From positions 372,001 through 436,000 of the forward strand of contig NZ_JACYFK010000002.1 of the NCBI RefSeq assembly GCF_014855515.1: a stretch of DNA of 64,000 nt. The letters run 5' to 3'. Shown in pieces: positions 26,330-35,115 of the stretch. This DNA is from Euzebyella marina. Lineage in GTDB: Bacteria > Bacteroidota > Bacteroidia > Flavobacteriales > Flavobacteriaceae. Positions within the stretch are counted from its first letter, which is position 1. Every line of letters begins with the position of its first letter. The position numbers and the translations under genes are program-made. A model generated the notes under the pieces. That model was not told where the DNA came from. It made no database searches and worked only from the letters and a program-made list of their open reading frames with translations.

Positions 26330-26395
26330 TTATAAAGTTAGGGAAGGAAGATAGATTTCTGCTTTTCTAAAATATGTTTCCTCCCCTCTTCTCAA

Positions 26396-27244
26396 TCACT
26401 CAAATGTGTAGCTCGTTTTGACCACTTGGGTAACCCTAAAATACCCATGCGCATAGTTATCGGCATTGGTCAAGTTGATGCAGTTGCCCTTAACCGATAC
26501 CGGGATAGATTCAAAAAGACCCATTCCCCCAATTTGATTGATTAGAATTCGCATGTATTTCAGATAAGCAGGTGATATGGCATAAAAGGAAATATCTACC
26601 GTATCTCCTGGTTGAAAGGCTTCCTTTTCGTCGGTATCATCATCCTCACCGATTTCGTAGAACCAATCAACCTTGTTACCATTAACAAATTCATCATCAA
26701 ATTCTTCAAAATCGGGAAGCAAGTCTCCCCGTTTCCAAAATTTAAAGAAATAGCTGTTGCCTTCCTCCTCTGGGTCTATCAAGGTCATATTTACCTCAAG
26801 ATCGTCTTCACTAAAACCATCTTCTTTTGATTGCCCTACGACTGTAAGGTCAGGTACAGCAAATAAGGTTTCTTCAGCGATATAGGTTTCATCCTCATAG
26901 ATTACCTCCAATTGATATCTATGCCCAACAGCGGGAATAAATTCATCAGTGTAATAACTGCCGTTGCCTTGATCAACAAAATCAAATAAATCACCTGTGT
27001 TCAAATCAGTAACCTGAATGATTGCACCAGTAATTATCGGGGCATTACCGCTACTGAAAAATTCTGTGGAAGCACTTAAGTCAATCGTTTGTTCATTGCC
27101 TTGCGTACCTTTTTCCCAATCGAGACTTGCTTCGATGACCAAACGCGTAGGGGCCGTCTGAACATCAACATCTACCACATCAGTACACGATATGCACAGT
27201 AGCGTACTCAATAATGCCAAAAAATGATTTTTATAATTTTTCAT
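26396..27244 (-). CDS. DUF4249 lipoprotein paired with TonB receptor
   Basis: A 282-residue outer-membrane lipoprotein of the DUF4249 family. The signal peptide ends at LLCISC (Cys20), followed by TDVVDVDV. The mature part is beta-rich, with GAIIQVTDLNTGD and YQLEVIYEDETY, resembling the usual family fold. DUF4249 proteins are encoded next to TonB receptors and are thought to act as their accessory lipoprotein, in a manner analogous to SusD. Here the receptor gene lies 6 bases upstream, so the two form one operon, probably driven by the ECF-type promoter at 29693-29719. Confidence 0.88.
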   Translation of the reverse strand: MKNYKNHFLALLSTLLCISCTDVVDVDVQTAPTRLVIEASLDWEKGTQGNEQTIDLSASTEFFSSGNAPIITGAIIQVTDLNTGDLFDFVDQGNGSYYTDEFIPAVGHRYQLEVIYEDETYIAEETLFAVPDLTVVGQSKEDGFSEDDLEVNMTLIDPEEEGNSYFFKFWKRGDLLPDFEEFDDEFVNGNKVDWFYEIGEDDDTDEKEAFQPGDTVDISFYAISPAYLKYMRILINQIGGMGLFESIPVSVKGNCINLTNADNYAHGYFRVTQVVKTSYTFE

Positions 27245-27250
27245 TTGATC

Positions 27251-29659
27251 CTAAAATTTAAAGTTGTAAGTAATGGACGGTACAATACCGAATATGGCCG
27301 TTCTGGTAGCTTCATTAGCACCTGTCTCCCTATTTTGGCCAAAAGAAATTGAAGCCGCATTCTTGCGATTATACACATTGTAAATTCCTAAGACCCACTC
27401 CCCTTTCCAGCGAGAATTTTCTCTTCTGTCAGGTTGGTAGTTGACCGATAAATCTAAACGATGATAGGCCGGCAAGCGGTCAGAATTACGGTCGGAGTAG
27501 CTAGCTACCGATATGTCTTCATATTCATATTGGCCATTGGGGTACGTGACCGGTCTGCCTGTTTGAAAAACCAAATTGGTACCAAAACTCCACTTTTCAT
27601 TTAATCGGTAAGTGCCTGCCACCGAAACATCATGGGTGCGGTCATAGGGAGTATTGTACCAGTCGCCATTGTTAATACCCAAGCCTCCTGCCCTTCCACC
27701 TGGTGTACGCTGTTCCGATTTTGACAAGGTATAGGCGACCCAACCCGTTAAATCGCCCTTATTTTTCCTGAAGAGCAATTCTAGGCCATATGCCCTTGAT
27801 TCGCCATTCAATATTTCTGTTTCAATAGTCTCTTGGCCTATCAGCTCTGAGCCGTCAATGTAATCGATGCGATTATCGACCGTTTTATAGTAACCTTCTA
27901 GTTCGACCGAATAGGCCTGGTCATTGATGTGCCTGAAGTAACCAAGTGCATATTGATTTGATAATTGGGGTTTTATGAATTTTCCACTAGGTGCCCAAAC
28001 ATCGACCGGCGTAACTGAAGTTGTGTTCGATAGTAAATGAATGTATTGGGCCACCCTTGAAAACCCTGCCTTCACCGAAGAATTATCGTTTAATTGATAG
28101 GCAATATTTATTCTAGGTTCCCAGTTGTCGAATGTTTCTATGGCATCTCCTTTTTCGTAATAGGTTTCTCCGATAACAACTCCACTTTCGTAAATACCCA
28201 ATGCGGAATTGTAGCGTACCGGCAAATCATTCAAATATTCATTCATCACTTGTCCGCCAAGCCGATTGAAACGACTATAACGAAGGCCGTACTTGAGTGA
28301 TATTCTTTCAGAAAGCTTCTGTTCGGCATTTACGTACAAGGCTGATTCCAAGGCCTTTTTCTGATCTAATACCAACGGATTTATCGAAGATTCACTTGAA
28401 GTTGGTTTTAACCTACCCGGATCAAATTCATAAAAAATTCCACTGGCACCGAAGTCTAGTTTGAACCTATCGTTAAAGTAGTACTTGAAGTCATATTTCA
28501 AATTATAATTATTGATGGAAGCCAGCCAATCAAAATCCTCCATATCAAACCCAATTTTGTAATTATATCTACTTACAATGGCAGACATATTAGAGAATAA
28601 GCGGTCATTGAAAATATGGTTCCACCTCAGGTTACCAGAAGAATTACCATAATAGCTGTCAAAAATATCGCCGAACTTAAGAACATCACGACCAAAATAA
28701 CCGGAGAGATAGACCTTATCATTATCGGTCAATTCATAATTAGCTTTTAAGTTCAAATCGTAAAAACTAGCCCTGTTTTCTTCGCCGGCCAACATTAAGA
28801 ATAGATGGGCGTAAGATGTTCTTCCGGCAACCAAAAAGGATCCTTTTTCTTTGAATAAAGGGCCTTCTACCGCCAACCTACTTGAAATAGCACCGACACC
28901 ACCGTTTATCTCAAAGTTTTTATTGTTGCCATCTTTTTGTCTGACATCCAAAACAGAAGAGACTCTTCCCCCGAATTTTGCCGGTATGCCCCCTTTGTAG
29001 AGTTTCATGTCTTTTATAGCGTCGGCATTGAACACCGAAAAAAAGCCGAAAAGGTGCGATGTGTTGTAAATAATAGCCTCATCCAATAAAATAAGGTTTT
29101 GATCTTGGGCGCCTCCCCTTACGTGTAATCCGCCTGAGCCTTCTCCATTATTGGTTACGCCTGGTAGCATATGCAGGGACTTCAGAATATCCACTTCCCC
29201 AAGAACTACTGGCATTTGTTTAACCGTTCCAATATTCATCTTTGCCACGCTCATTTCAGGTTTTCTGAGCACAACGGTTTCAGGTTCGTCTCCCGTAACC
29301 ACGACCTCTTCTAACTGGGTTGATTCTTCGGCAAGCTCAAAATTCAATTTTTGGTCACGATTAAGTTGTATCTCTTTTACTTGACTATGATAGCCCATAT
29401 ACGAAATGATCAAGTTGTACTGACCGGAAGGCGCGGATAATGAATAAAAACCGTATTCATTAGTTACCACTCCAATGGTGGTACCTTCCAATAAAATTGA
29501 GGCTCCAAAAAGGGTTTCGCCATTATCGATATCGGTAATCGACCCATTTATAGTAAAGCTCTGCTGTGCATTTGCCGTAAAAATTGCAGCTGTCAAACTG
29601 ATGATGCCAATGCAAATTTTAATCAATGGGGGTATTCTCGTTTTGTTTGATATGCTCAT
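27251..29659 (-). CDS. TonB-dependent outer-membrane receptor
   Basis: An 802-residue outer-membrane transporter. The signal peptide ends about residue 31 (IFTANA). Next come a carboxypeptidase-regulatory-like domain (about 32-125, TINGSITDIDNGETLFGASI), a plug (about 130-240, with VVLGEVDILKSLHMLPGV and GGLHVRGGAQDQNLILLDEA) and the beta barrel to the end (FGIVPSITYNFKF). The ATG at 29659 starts directly before the signal peptide; 22 upstream codons were rejected. The substrate is unknown. It forms an operon with the DUF4249 gene and is divergent from an ECF sigma gene, with ECF-type promoter motifs on both sides of the gap. Confidence 0.93.
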   Translation of the reverse strand: MSISNKTRIPPLIKICIGIISLTAAIFTANAQQSFTINGSITDIDNGETLFGASILLEGTTIGVVTNEYGFYSLSAPSGQYNLIISYMGYHSQVKEIQLNRDQKLNFELAEESTQLEEVVVTGDEPETVVLRKPEMSVAKMNIGTVKQMPVVLGEVDILKSLHMLPGVTNNGEGSGGLHVRGGAQDQNLILLDEAIIYNTSHLFGFFSVFNADAIKDMKLYKGGIPAKFGGRVSSVLDVRQKDGNNKNFEINGGVGAISSRLAVEGPLFKEKGSFLVAGRTSYAHLFLMLAGEENRASFYDLNLKANYELTDNDKVYLSGYFGRDVLKFGDIFDSYYGNSSGNLRWNHIFNDRLFSNMSAIVSRYNYKIGFDMEDFDWLASINNYNLKYDFKYYFNDRFKLDFGASGIFYEFDPGRLKPTSSESSINPLVLDQKKALESALYVNAEQKLSERISLKYGLRYSRFNRLGGQVMNEYLNDLPVRYNSALGIYESGVVIGETYYEKGDAIETFDNWEPRINIAYQLNDNSSVKAGFSRVAQYIHLLSNTTSVTPVDVWAPSGKFIKPQLSNQYALGYFRHINDQAYSVELEGYYKTVDNRIDYIDGSELIGQETIETEILNGESRAYGLELLFRKNKGDLTGWVAYTLSKSEQRTPGGRAGGLGINNGDWYNTPYDRTHDVSVAGTYRLNEKWSFGTNLVFQTGRPVTYPNGQYEYEDISVASYSDRNSDRLPAYHRLDLSVNYQPDRRENSRWKGEWVLGIYNVYNRKNAASISFGQNRETGANEATRTAIFGIVPSITYNFKF

Positions 29660-29692
29660 ACTATTTGTTTTTTGATTGTTGAACACCCTTAC

Positions 29693-29719
29693 TGACAGAT
29701 GAAAAATCAATTGGTTGCA
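29693..29719 (-). promoter_or_regulatory. Candidate ECF promoter for the TonB/DUF4249 operon
   Basis: On the minus strand TGCAAC (29719-29714), 15 bases, then CTGTCA (29698-29693). It shares TGCAAC-N16-TGTC with two other sites in the window. The downstream block ends 33 bases before the receptor ATG. Confidence 0.6.
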
Positions 29720-29805
29720 TTTCAAAAGAAAATATTCAAAAACAAAGAAGACACTGACCGTATTTATAAATCAGCACCCTGTCAATTAAAAAATTTGTGG
29801 GATGA

Positions 29806-29832
29806 TGCAACCTTGAATATTTTATCTTGTCT
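29806..29832 (+). promoter_or_regulatory. Candidate ECF promoter for the sigma operon
   Basis: TGCAAC (29806-29811), 15 bases, TTGTCT (29827-29832), ending 45 bases before the sigma start. AAC in the -35 block and GTC in the -10 block are usual ECF promoter features, so autoregulation is likely. Confidence 0.65.
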
Positions 29833-29877
29833 TTGATATTGAACTGATACGACATAACAATCGCCATCCTTTAATAA

Positions 29878-30420
29878 TTGGAAACCGAAATTCGATTTAC
29901 ACATAAGGCATTAGTGGAAAAAAGCAAGCTAGGTGACCGAAGCTCACAATACGAATTGTATGAGCTTTACGTCGATGCTATGTATAATATAGGTATGCGT
30001 TTCCTTCGAATTAAAGAAGATGCCGAAGATGTGGTACAAGACAGTTTTGTTGACGCTTTTAAGAATCTTGATCAGTTCAAGTACGAGAGTACTTTTGGGT
30101 CTTGGTTAAAAAGGATTGTCATCAATAAATGTATCAACTTCCTAAAAATTAAACGAGTGCCTTTGACTCCTATGCAAGAACATGAATTTCATATCACTGA
30201 TGAGGAGACAGATTGTAAGGAAGAAGCGGTCGACATTAGAAAGGTTAAGCAGGGTATCGACCGACTACCAGTAGGGTATAGACAAATTTTAAACCTCTAT
30301 TTAATTGAGGGCTATGATCATATGGAGATTGGAGAAGTTTTAGGAATTACCGTATCTACCTCAAAATCTCAATACCATAGGGCCAAAAAGAAACTAATCG
30401 AAATTATAAAAGAACTATGA
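29878..30420 (+). CDS. ECF-type RNA polymerase sigma factor
   Basis: A 180-residue sigma-70 family factor with only regions 2 and 4. Region 2 includes YELYELYVDAMYNIGMRFLR and DAEDVVQDSFVDAFKNLDQF; region 4 has IDRLPVGYRQILNLYLIEGY and the helix-turn-helix HMEIGEVLGITVSTSKSQYHRAKKKL. Translation starts at TTG (29878): a stop codon lies directly upstream and the next Met would remove part of region 2. The stop overlaps the following gene, which encodes a one-helix membrane protein likely to be its anti-sigma factor. The promoter motif upstream matches two other envelope operons here. Confidence 0.93.
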   Translation: METEIRFTHKALVEKSKLGDRSSQYELYELYVDAMYNIGMRFLRIKEDAEDVVQDSFVDAFKNLDQFKYESTFGSWLKRIVINKCINFLKIKRVPLTPMQEHEFHITDEETDCKEEAVDIRKVKQGIDRLPVGYRQILNLYLIEGYDHMEIGEVLGITVSTSKSQYHRAKKKLIEIIKEL

Positions 30421-30962
30421 TGGACAATTTCGAAAAACACATACGAGAGAATCTCGAACAATTCGATGAACATAGGGCTGACAGAAGTAAGATGTGGGCC
30501 GAAATAGAGCAGAAATTATCAAATGAACAGAAAAAGGTGATTCCGTTATGGAGAAGGTCTATTATACAAGTGGCGGCCGCTGTATTGTTGCTTATAGGTT
30601 TATCGGGAATCATTGGAATAACCTTCTACGGAAATAATCAAACCGGTTCTAACACCTTCGTATCGCAAGAACTTAATGACATCGACACACACTATCAAGG
30701 TTTGGTAGCCTATCAGGTAAACTTAATCAAAGAAAACAAACAACTAAGTGAAGCTGAAAAAACGGAGTTTCTCTCATTTATGGATGATTTGGATAGGGAA
30801 TATGATGAGCTCAAAATAGAAATGAGAAATAATCTTGACAACGAACTTTTGCTGGAAGCAATTATTGCAAACTATAAAAAGCGTATTGAATTGATAGAGA
30901 ATTTATTGCGCCAACTGAATGAATCAAAAATTAAAGAAGAAGATTATGGCTATACTCTCTAA
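30417..30962 (+). CDS. Membrane anti-sigma factor, probable
   Basis: A 181-residue protein with an N-terminal cytosolic region of about 45 residues (FEKHIRENLEQFDEHRADRSKMWAEIEQKL), one membrane helix (about 50-72) and a C-terminal periplasmic region rich in heptad-like Leu/Ile (residues about 100-175), which should form helices or a coiled coil. The position directly after an ECF sigma gene with a 4-base overlap, together with the topology, supports an anti-sigma factor, although no zinc-binding HxxxCxxC motif is present. The activating signal is not evident. A second ATG (30420) is an alternative start. Confidence 0.82.
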   Translation: MMDNFEKHIRENLEQFDEHRADRSKMWAEIEQKLSNEQKKVIPLWRRSIIQVAAAVLLLIGLSGIIGITFYGNNQTGSNTFVSQELNDIDTHYQGLVAYQVNLIKENKQLSEAEKTEFLSFMDDLDREYDELKIEMRNNLDNELLLEAIIANYKKRIELIENLLRQLNESKIKEEDYGYTL

Positions 30963-32037
30963 AAGGTTGGTATTTTCGTTACTAGCACTAGCCACAATGA
31001 CACTAGCTATGAACGCTCAGGAGGTAGTTAGTAAAAAGTTGGCGAAGACTTACCCATTCACCGATATCGGTGAGTTCAATATTGAAAATAAGTATGGCAA
31101 CATCAATATTTATGGCTGGAACAAAGAGGAACTCTCTATTACGATGAATATCTCTGTACAGCATAAAAAGAAAGAAGATGCCCAAGAAGTGCTTAGACGT
31201 ATTAAGCCTATTCTAAGACATACCGAAAACTATGTTTCGGTTACTTATGAAATTGAGGAAGAGTCTTCAGGATTTTTTACTCAGCTCTTCGAAAAGGCGA
31301 ATCCGTTCGATACCGATAAAAGCACTATCAAGGTTGACTACAAAATATACTTACCTGTCAAGGCTGAACTTGATATAACCAATAAATTTGGCGATGTTTT
31401 TATTGAAGGTTGGCAAGGTGAGCTAAAATCACAAATAGAACATGGTGACATGTGGCTCAATGATAATTTGAACAAGGCGACTATTTCGATTGAATACGGT
31501 GAAGTCAAAGCTCGCAATTTAAACTACGGTACAATAGAAGTTAAAAATGGGGCTTTCGATATGCAAGATGCCAAGAGTCTACATATCGTAAGTGACGGTA
31601 GCGAAATTGAGGTTCAAAATACTTCTGCATTAGAAATTCATTCAAACAAAGATGAAATCAATCTAACAGAAGTAGGCAGTATGTATGGCACATTACGATT
31701 TACCAACCTACATTTAAACCGACTGGTATCTTACGCCGATTTAAATTTAAGGGTAGCCGACCTAAAGGTTGACCATATCATAAAGCCCGACGGGCAAATG
31801 AATATAGAACAGGAATCCTCTGAGGTAAGCATTAACATTAGCGGTTTTGCCCATAATTTTAATGCTGTTTTAGAGGAAGGACTGGTTCGGCTTCCTAAAA
31901 CATTCGAAGGCGTGAAATCGACCATGCTTGACAAGGGTAAAAAACTACGTGAGATAAATGCCTCCTACGGAAATAATGGTAAGGGAGAAATAAACATTAA
32001 GGGCAGTAAAGGTATCGTTCTTTTGAAAGAATTATAA
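30946..32037 (+). CDS. Secreted beta-repeat protein of DUF4097-like type
   Basis: A 363-residue exported protein. Translation probably starts at 30946 (MAILSKRLVFSLLALATMTLAMNAQ), giving a clear Sec signal peptide; an in-frame ATG at 30919 would add nine residues inside the preceding gene. The mature part alternates short strands (NIENKYGNINIYGWN, ITNKFGDVFIEGWQ, ISIEYGEVKARNLNYGTIEVKNG), characteristic of the beta-solenoid DUF4097 fold. The gene overlaps the anti-sigma gene by 17 bases and so belongs to the sigma operon. Its function is unknown; a role in envelope stress or sensing is inferred from the operon. Confidence 0.8.
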   Translation: MAILSKRLVFSLLALATMTLAMNAQEVVSKKLAKTYPFTDIGEFNIENKYGNINIYGWNKEELSITMNISVQHKKKEDAQEVLRRIKPILRHTENYVSVTYEIEEESSGFFTQLFEKANPFDTDKSTIKVDYKIYLPVKAELDITNKFGDVFIEGWQGELKSQIEHGDMWLNDNLNKATISIEYGEVKARNLNYGTIEVKNGAFDMQDAKSLHIVSDGSEIEVQNTSALEIHSNKDEINLTEVGSMYGTLRFTNLHLNRLVSYADLNLRVADLKVDHIIKPDGQMNIEQESSEVSINISGFAHNFNAVLEEGLVRLPKTFEGVKSTMLDKGKKLREINASYGNNGKGEINIKGSKGIVLLKEL

Positions 32038-32073
32038 GAACTCTTTTGGTTGAAGACTTCTGAGATGACCGGT

Positions 32074-32526
32074 TCACTTTTTTACAGCACTAAAGTAGGT
32101 CCAGGCGATGAATATCAACTGTAGTGGAACCCTGAACCAAAGGTATGCAAGGCCCGGCCCGTCAAAATCGCCTGTTTGATAGTTTAAGTTTTGTTGCGCG
32201 GCATAAATATTAGCCGGAAAGAGAATTATAAAAAACCCTATTAAAATCCAGCCCGTTGTAGTAATGTAGGTAGGAATCATAAGACTCACGGCCAGAAGCA
32301 TTTCAATAACGGCCGTAAAATATACGAGTTCTGTCTTTAGAGGTATGGGTGGCGGAATCATCATTGCCATACCCTCAGGAAACATAAAATGCCCCATAGC
32401 CGTAAAAAGCAACATGACCGACATGGCAATTCGTGCGGCCTTTTTAAAATCATCGTTGCCCGTGGCCATTTTTAGAATGAGCAACACAACAATAAATACA
32501 GAAAGTAAAACAATAAGTGGCTTCAT
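32074..32526 (-). CDS. DoxX-like four-helix membrane protein
   Basis: A 150-residue integral membrane protein with four predicted helices at about 3-20, 33-51, 65-86 and 93-108, plus a hydrophobic C-terminal segment. The FTAMGHFMFPEGMAMMIPPPIPL and MLLAVSLMIPTY stretches are characteristic of DoxX-like proteins, which are of uncertain function and are sometimes linked to oxidative stress. It is convergent with the sigma operon (36 bases apart) and lies just downstream of the Crp-like regulator gene on the same strand (51-base gap). Confidence 0.85.
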   Translation of the reverse strand: MKPLIVLLSVFIVVLLILKMATGNDDFKKAARIAMSVMLLFTAMGHFMFPEGMAMMIPPPIPLKTELVYFTAVIEMLLAVSLMIPTYITTTGWILIGFFIILFPANIYAAQQNLNYQTGDFDGPGLAYLWFRVPLQLIFIAWTYFSAVKK

Positions 32527-32577
32527 AAACGGTGACCAAAAATCGTAAACCCAAATAGTTAAATCAATGAATCTGGG

Positions 32578-33171
32578 TTAAGAAATTCTTTTTCGAATTC
32601 TACTTAAGGCTTGAGGAGTGACACCTATGTAAGAAGCCAGATATTTCAAAGGTACTTTTTTAATCAATTCCGGTCTATTGGCAAAAATATCGAGATAGCG
32701 CTCTTCTGCTGTTTGGTTGATAAATGAAAGTTCACGATTCCATTTTTCTACTAGATTATATTCCGCGAACACCCTACCGATGATATTGCCTACGCTGGTT
32801 CGGGCATAGATTTCTTGAAGGTCATCATACTCAATACACCAAAGAACAGAATCTTCCATAGCCTCTAGACTGTAGTGGCTTGGCTTTCTTGAAACGAAAG
32901 AATCGTAGGCACTAGAAAACTCGTCTTCATGGCGAAAGCCAAAAGTGACTTCAATGTCTTCAGATCTGGGTATAAAATAGCGAATAGAGCCCTTTTCCAA
33001 ATAGCAAAACATGTTTTCTATTTCTCCCTTTCTCAGAATGATTGATTTCTTCGAATAAAATCTTTCTTCCAATTTTGAAATAAAGAATAGCCAATCGTTT
33101 TTTGGCATATCTACCATCGATTCAAAATGGGCTTTAATTTTATTGATTGCATGGCCACTTACATTCTTCAT
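32578..33171 (-). CDS. Crp/Fnr-family transcription regulator
   Basis: A 197-residue regulator with an N-terminal cyclic-nucleotide-binding-type beta roll (KKSIILRKGEIENMFCYLEKGSIRYF, residues about 36-61) and a C-terminal helix-turn-helix (IKKVPLKYLASYIGVTPQALSRIRKRIS). The arginine typical of cAMP binding is not evident, as in many Bacteroidota members, so the ligand is unknown. The DoxX-like gene follows and may be a target. It is expressed away from the NTF2-like lipoprotein gene, which lies upstream on the same strand with a 142-base gap. Confidence 0.88.
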   Translation of the reverse strand: MKNVSGHAINKIKAHFESMVDMPKNDWLFFISKLEERFYSKKSIILRKGEIENMFCYLEKGSIRYFIPRSEDIEVTFGFRHEDEFSSAYDSFVSRKPSHYSLEAMEDSVLWCIEYDDLQEIYARTSVGNIIGRVFAEYNLVEKWNRELSFINQTAEERYLDIFANRPELIKKVPLKYLASYIGVTPQALSRIRKRIS

Positions 33172-33313
33172 GTATCAGTTTTTAAAGTGGCTAAGAGGTA
33201 CGTTGGGGTCGAAGTACGAATTTCAAAAATGGTCAATATCTACACAAACCAAGATACTTTTGGGTCAATCAGTTCAAAAACTCGTTTAAGCAGTTACAAT
33301 ATGCAATAGGTAA

Positions 33314-33820
33314 TTAGGGAGATGGTGTTTTTCCGTTCCCTTGAGAGCGAAAGAGGCTCATAGAGTCATAATACGATTCATGTTTACTAATTTTTCCCTC
33401 GTCATCAAAAGTCAAAATTGCAAACCCATAAATTGAAGTGCTGCGCCCTACCCCGGTTCGACCAATGAAGGTTCCTGTACTTACCCACCTGTAGAAAGCT
33501 TGGTTATCGTGTATGACCAAATTCTGCAAATCTGTTTTAAAGTCGGGTATGGTAGTATGCCAATTGTCTACCAAGGCTATCAGCTCTTCTTGATTAGAAG
33601 CTTCTAACTTACCATTGGCAAACCTTTTGAAATCATCTGCTAATATGCATTTTAAACTCTCAGATTTATTGGTGTTCCAACAGCCCCAATAGGCGTTGAC
33701 TGTTTCCTCCATATTTTCAGATGGACTTTCTGAATTGAACGAGAAGTTTGATTTTGATTGGTTTTGACAGGAAAAAAGAAATAGAGTAATAAGTCCATAC
33801 GATGATAGCTTACATTTCAT
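33314..33820 (-). CDS. NTF2/SnoaL-like lipoprotein
   Basis: A 168-residue exported protein. The signal peptide carries a lipobox LFLFSC (Cys18). The mature part has the NTF2/SnoaL fold signs: VNAYWGCWNTNKSESLKCILADDFKRFANG, then ALVDNWHTTIPDFKTDLQNLVIHDNQAFYRWVSTGTF. Similar proteins are described as ester cyclase-like or polyketide cyclase-like, but catalysis is often absent. No enzymatic role can be claimed. It stands alone, with 423 bases of non-coding DNA upstream. Confidence 0.78.
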   Translation of the reverse strand: MKCKLSSYGLITLFLFSCQNQSKSNFSFNSESPSENMEETVNAYWGCWNTNKSESLKCILADDFKRFANGKLEASNQEELIALVDNWHTTIPDFKTDLQNLVIHDNQAFYRWVSTGTFIGRTGVGRSTSIYGFAILTFDDEGKISKHESYYDSMSLFRSQGNGKTPSP

Positions 33821-34186
33821 AGTTCCGAATGGGTTTGAGCGAGTTGGTTGCTTACGACCTAGGGCATCATTCGGGGGAAGGAAGTCTTGAGCCGGTCATT
33901 TTTTTGTTTGGCTATTATACCAAACGTTATCTAAGGTAGTATAATTCTTTGATTATAAGTGGTTTTTATAACTCTTATCTCTCTATTAAAGTTAAAATTA
34001 CTAAGAATTAGGAAATGTTTTTAGTGTATGTAAAAAACATCAAAATTTAATAGAAGAAATTACGCACACCCTTAATATTATAATCTACTTCATCCGGAAT
34101 CAAGTCACATACATCATAAAAACTTCAGTCAAAAAGGATTGTGACATCTACTTAATTACCAAAACCAAAAAAAAATTCATTCCTGG
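33821..34186. other. Intergenic region without a gene
   Basis: This AT-rich stretch holds no open frame with a credible start, no tRNA or rRNA fold and no terminal repeat of an insertion sequence. It separates the divergent NTF2-like and barrel operons. The only recognisable element is the ECF-type promoter just after it (34187-34213). Confidence 0.6.
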
Positions 34187-34213
34187 TGCAACTTTTTAAA
34201 AGTCTTGTTGTCT
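34187..34213 (+). promoter_or_regulatory. Candidate ECF promoter for the barrel/DUF2807 operon
   Basis: TGCAAC (34187-34192), 15 bases, TTGTCT (34208-34213), identical in both blocks and spacing to the site before the ECF sigma gene. It ends 30 bases before the ATG at 34244. Confidence 0.65.
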
Positions 34214-34243
34214 ATTAAAACAACAATCAATGAACGAACAGTT

Positions 34244-34903
34244 ATGAAAATACCTAAAATTACTTTATTACTTTCCCTATTATCTTTTTGTACGACCATT
34301 TGGGGGCAAGATTCCGACGACGGTTACATTGAATTCAACGACCGTAACAATGTTGTACACGGTGTTTATTTGGGCTTGACCTTGGGCGCAGGTGAAATAG
34401 ATGATGAGCCTACATACATGACGGGTCTTAAAGTGGCCTATGTGGCCAATCAACAGTTTGAAGTGGGTTTTGCAGCCAATATGCTGTATTCGAGACAAGA
34501 CCTATATTTCATTGGGTCTAACAGAAATCAAGATTTATTTGCCTTTTATGGCGGCCTTCATTTAGAACCTATTTTCTTCAGTAAAAAATTGGTCAGCCTC
34601 TCTTTTCCAGTACTTATTGGAGGTGGCGCCGTCGGCTATATTGAAGACGATTTTGATGAAGACTTTGATCCAGAACTCACCGAAGACGATTTCGATGCCG
34701 TATTCATTATCGAGCCTGGAGTGAGTGCCCTGTTTAATTTAAGCAGGTATTTGCAGATTGAAGCTGGCGTTACCTATCGTTTTAGCAGCGAAATCGAGTT
34801 GGTACCAAGCCCGATTGACCGTATCGATGGGTTTACGGCATCGGTTGGTGTTAAAGTCGGTGTTTTTAATATGGGACGAAATAGATATAAAAAGAATTTA
34901 TAA
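34244..34903 (+). CDS. Outer-membrane beta-barrel protein, probable
   Basis: A 219-residue exported protein. The ATG at 34244 starts directly at a Sec signal peptide (ITLLLSLLSFCTTIWG, cleavage before QDSDDG); a TTG at 34205 is in frame but lies in the promoter. Alternating strands with aromatic residues (VHGVYLGLTLGAGE, FEVGFAANMLYSRQD, LQIEAGVTYRFSSEIE) and the terminal VGVKVGVFNMGRNRYKKNL fit a small OmpW/OmpA-like barrel. An acidic loop (EDDFDEDFDPELTEDDFDA) lies at about residues 135-155. The stop overlaps the next ATG (TAATG). Confidence 0.8.
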   Translation: MKIPKITLLLSLLSFCTTIWGQDSDDGYIEFNDRNNVVHGVYLGLTLGAGEIDDEPTYMTGLKVAYVANQQFEVGFAANMLYSRQDLYFIGSNRNQDLFAFYGGLHLEPIFFSKKLVSLSFPVLIGGGAVGYIEDDFDEDFDPELTEDDFDAVFIIEPGVSALFNLSRYLQIEAGVTYRFSSEIELVPSPIDRIDGFTASVGVKVGVFNMGRNRYKKNL

Positions 34904-35094
34904 TGAAAACAACAAAGGTTAGATGTGCATATTGCCACGATATCATTGAAACGAAATATGTGTATGCACACAACAATCAGGTATATGTTAAAAATAATAC
35001 TGAACCCAACTCTATGACCGATACAGACTGGTCACCAATCAATTTTCAATGGATTCCGGTATTGCAACTTCAAGAAAGATTAGAAATACAATAA
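34903..35094 (+). CDS. Small CxxC protein of unknown function
   Basis: A 63-residue protein beginning MKTTKVRCAYCHDIIETKYV, with a single CxxC-H (Cys8, Cys11, His12) that could be half of a zinc site or a redox pair. No signal peptide is present, so it should be cytosolic. The start codon overlaps the stop of the barrel gene (TAATG), a sign of translational coupling, and the DUF2807 gene begins 21 bases after its stop. I recognise no family. The short length makes the call tentative, but the coupling and the good frame support it. Confidence 0.6.
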   Translation: MKTTKVRCAYCHDIIETKYVYAHNNQVYVKNNTEPNSMTDTDWSPINFQWIPVLQLQERLEIQ

Positions 35095-35115
35095 TCTCTA
35101 TAAATCAATCAAAAA

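Noticed and set aside
26330-26395. Terminator between DUF1853 and DUF4249 genes
   Set aside because: GGGA-GGAA and TTTCCTCCC can pair only with a bulge and a large loop, and no clean T-run follows.
33821-34243. Intergenic region as a degraded insertion sequence
   Set aside because: No terminal inverted repeats, target duplication or transposase fragment could be seen.
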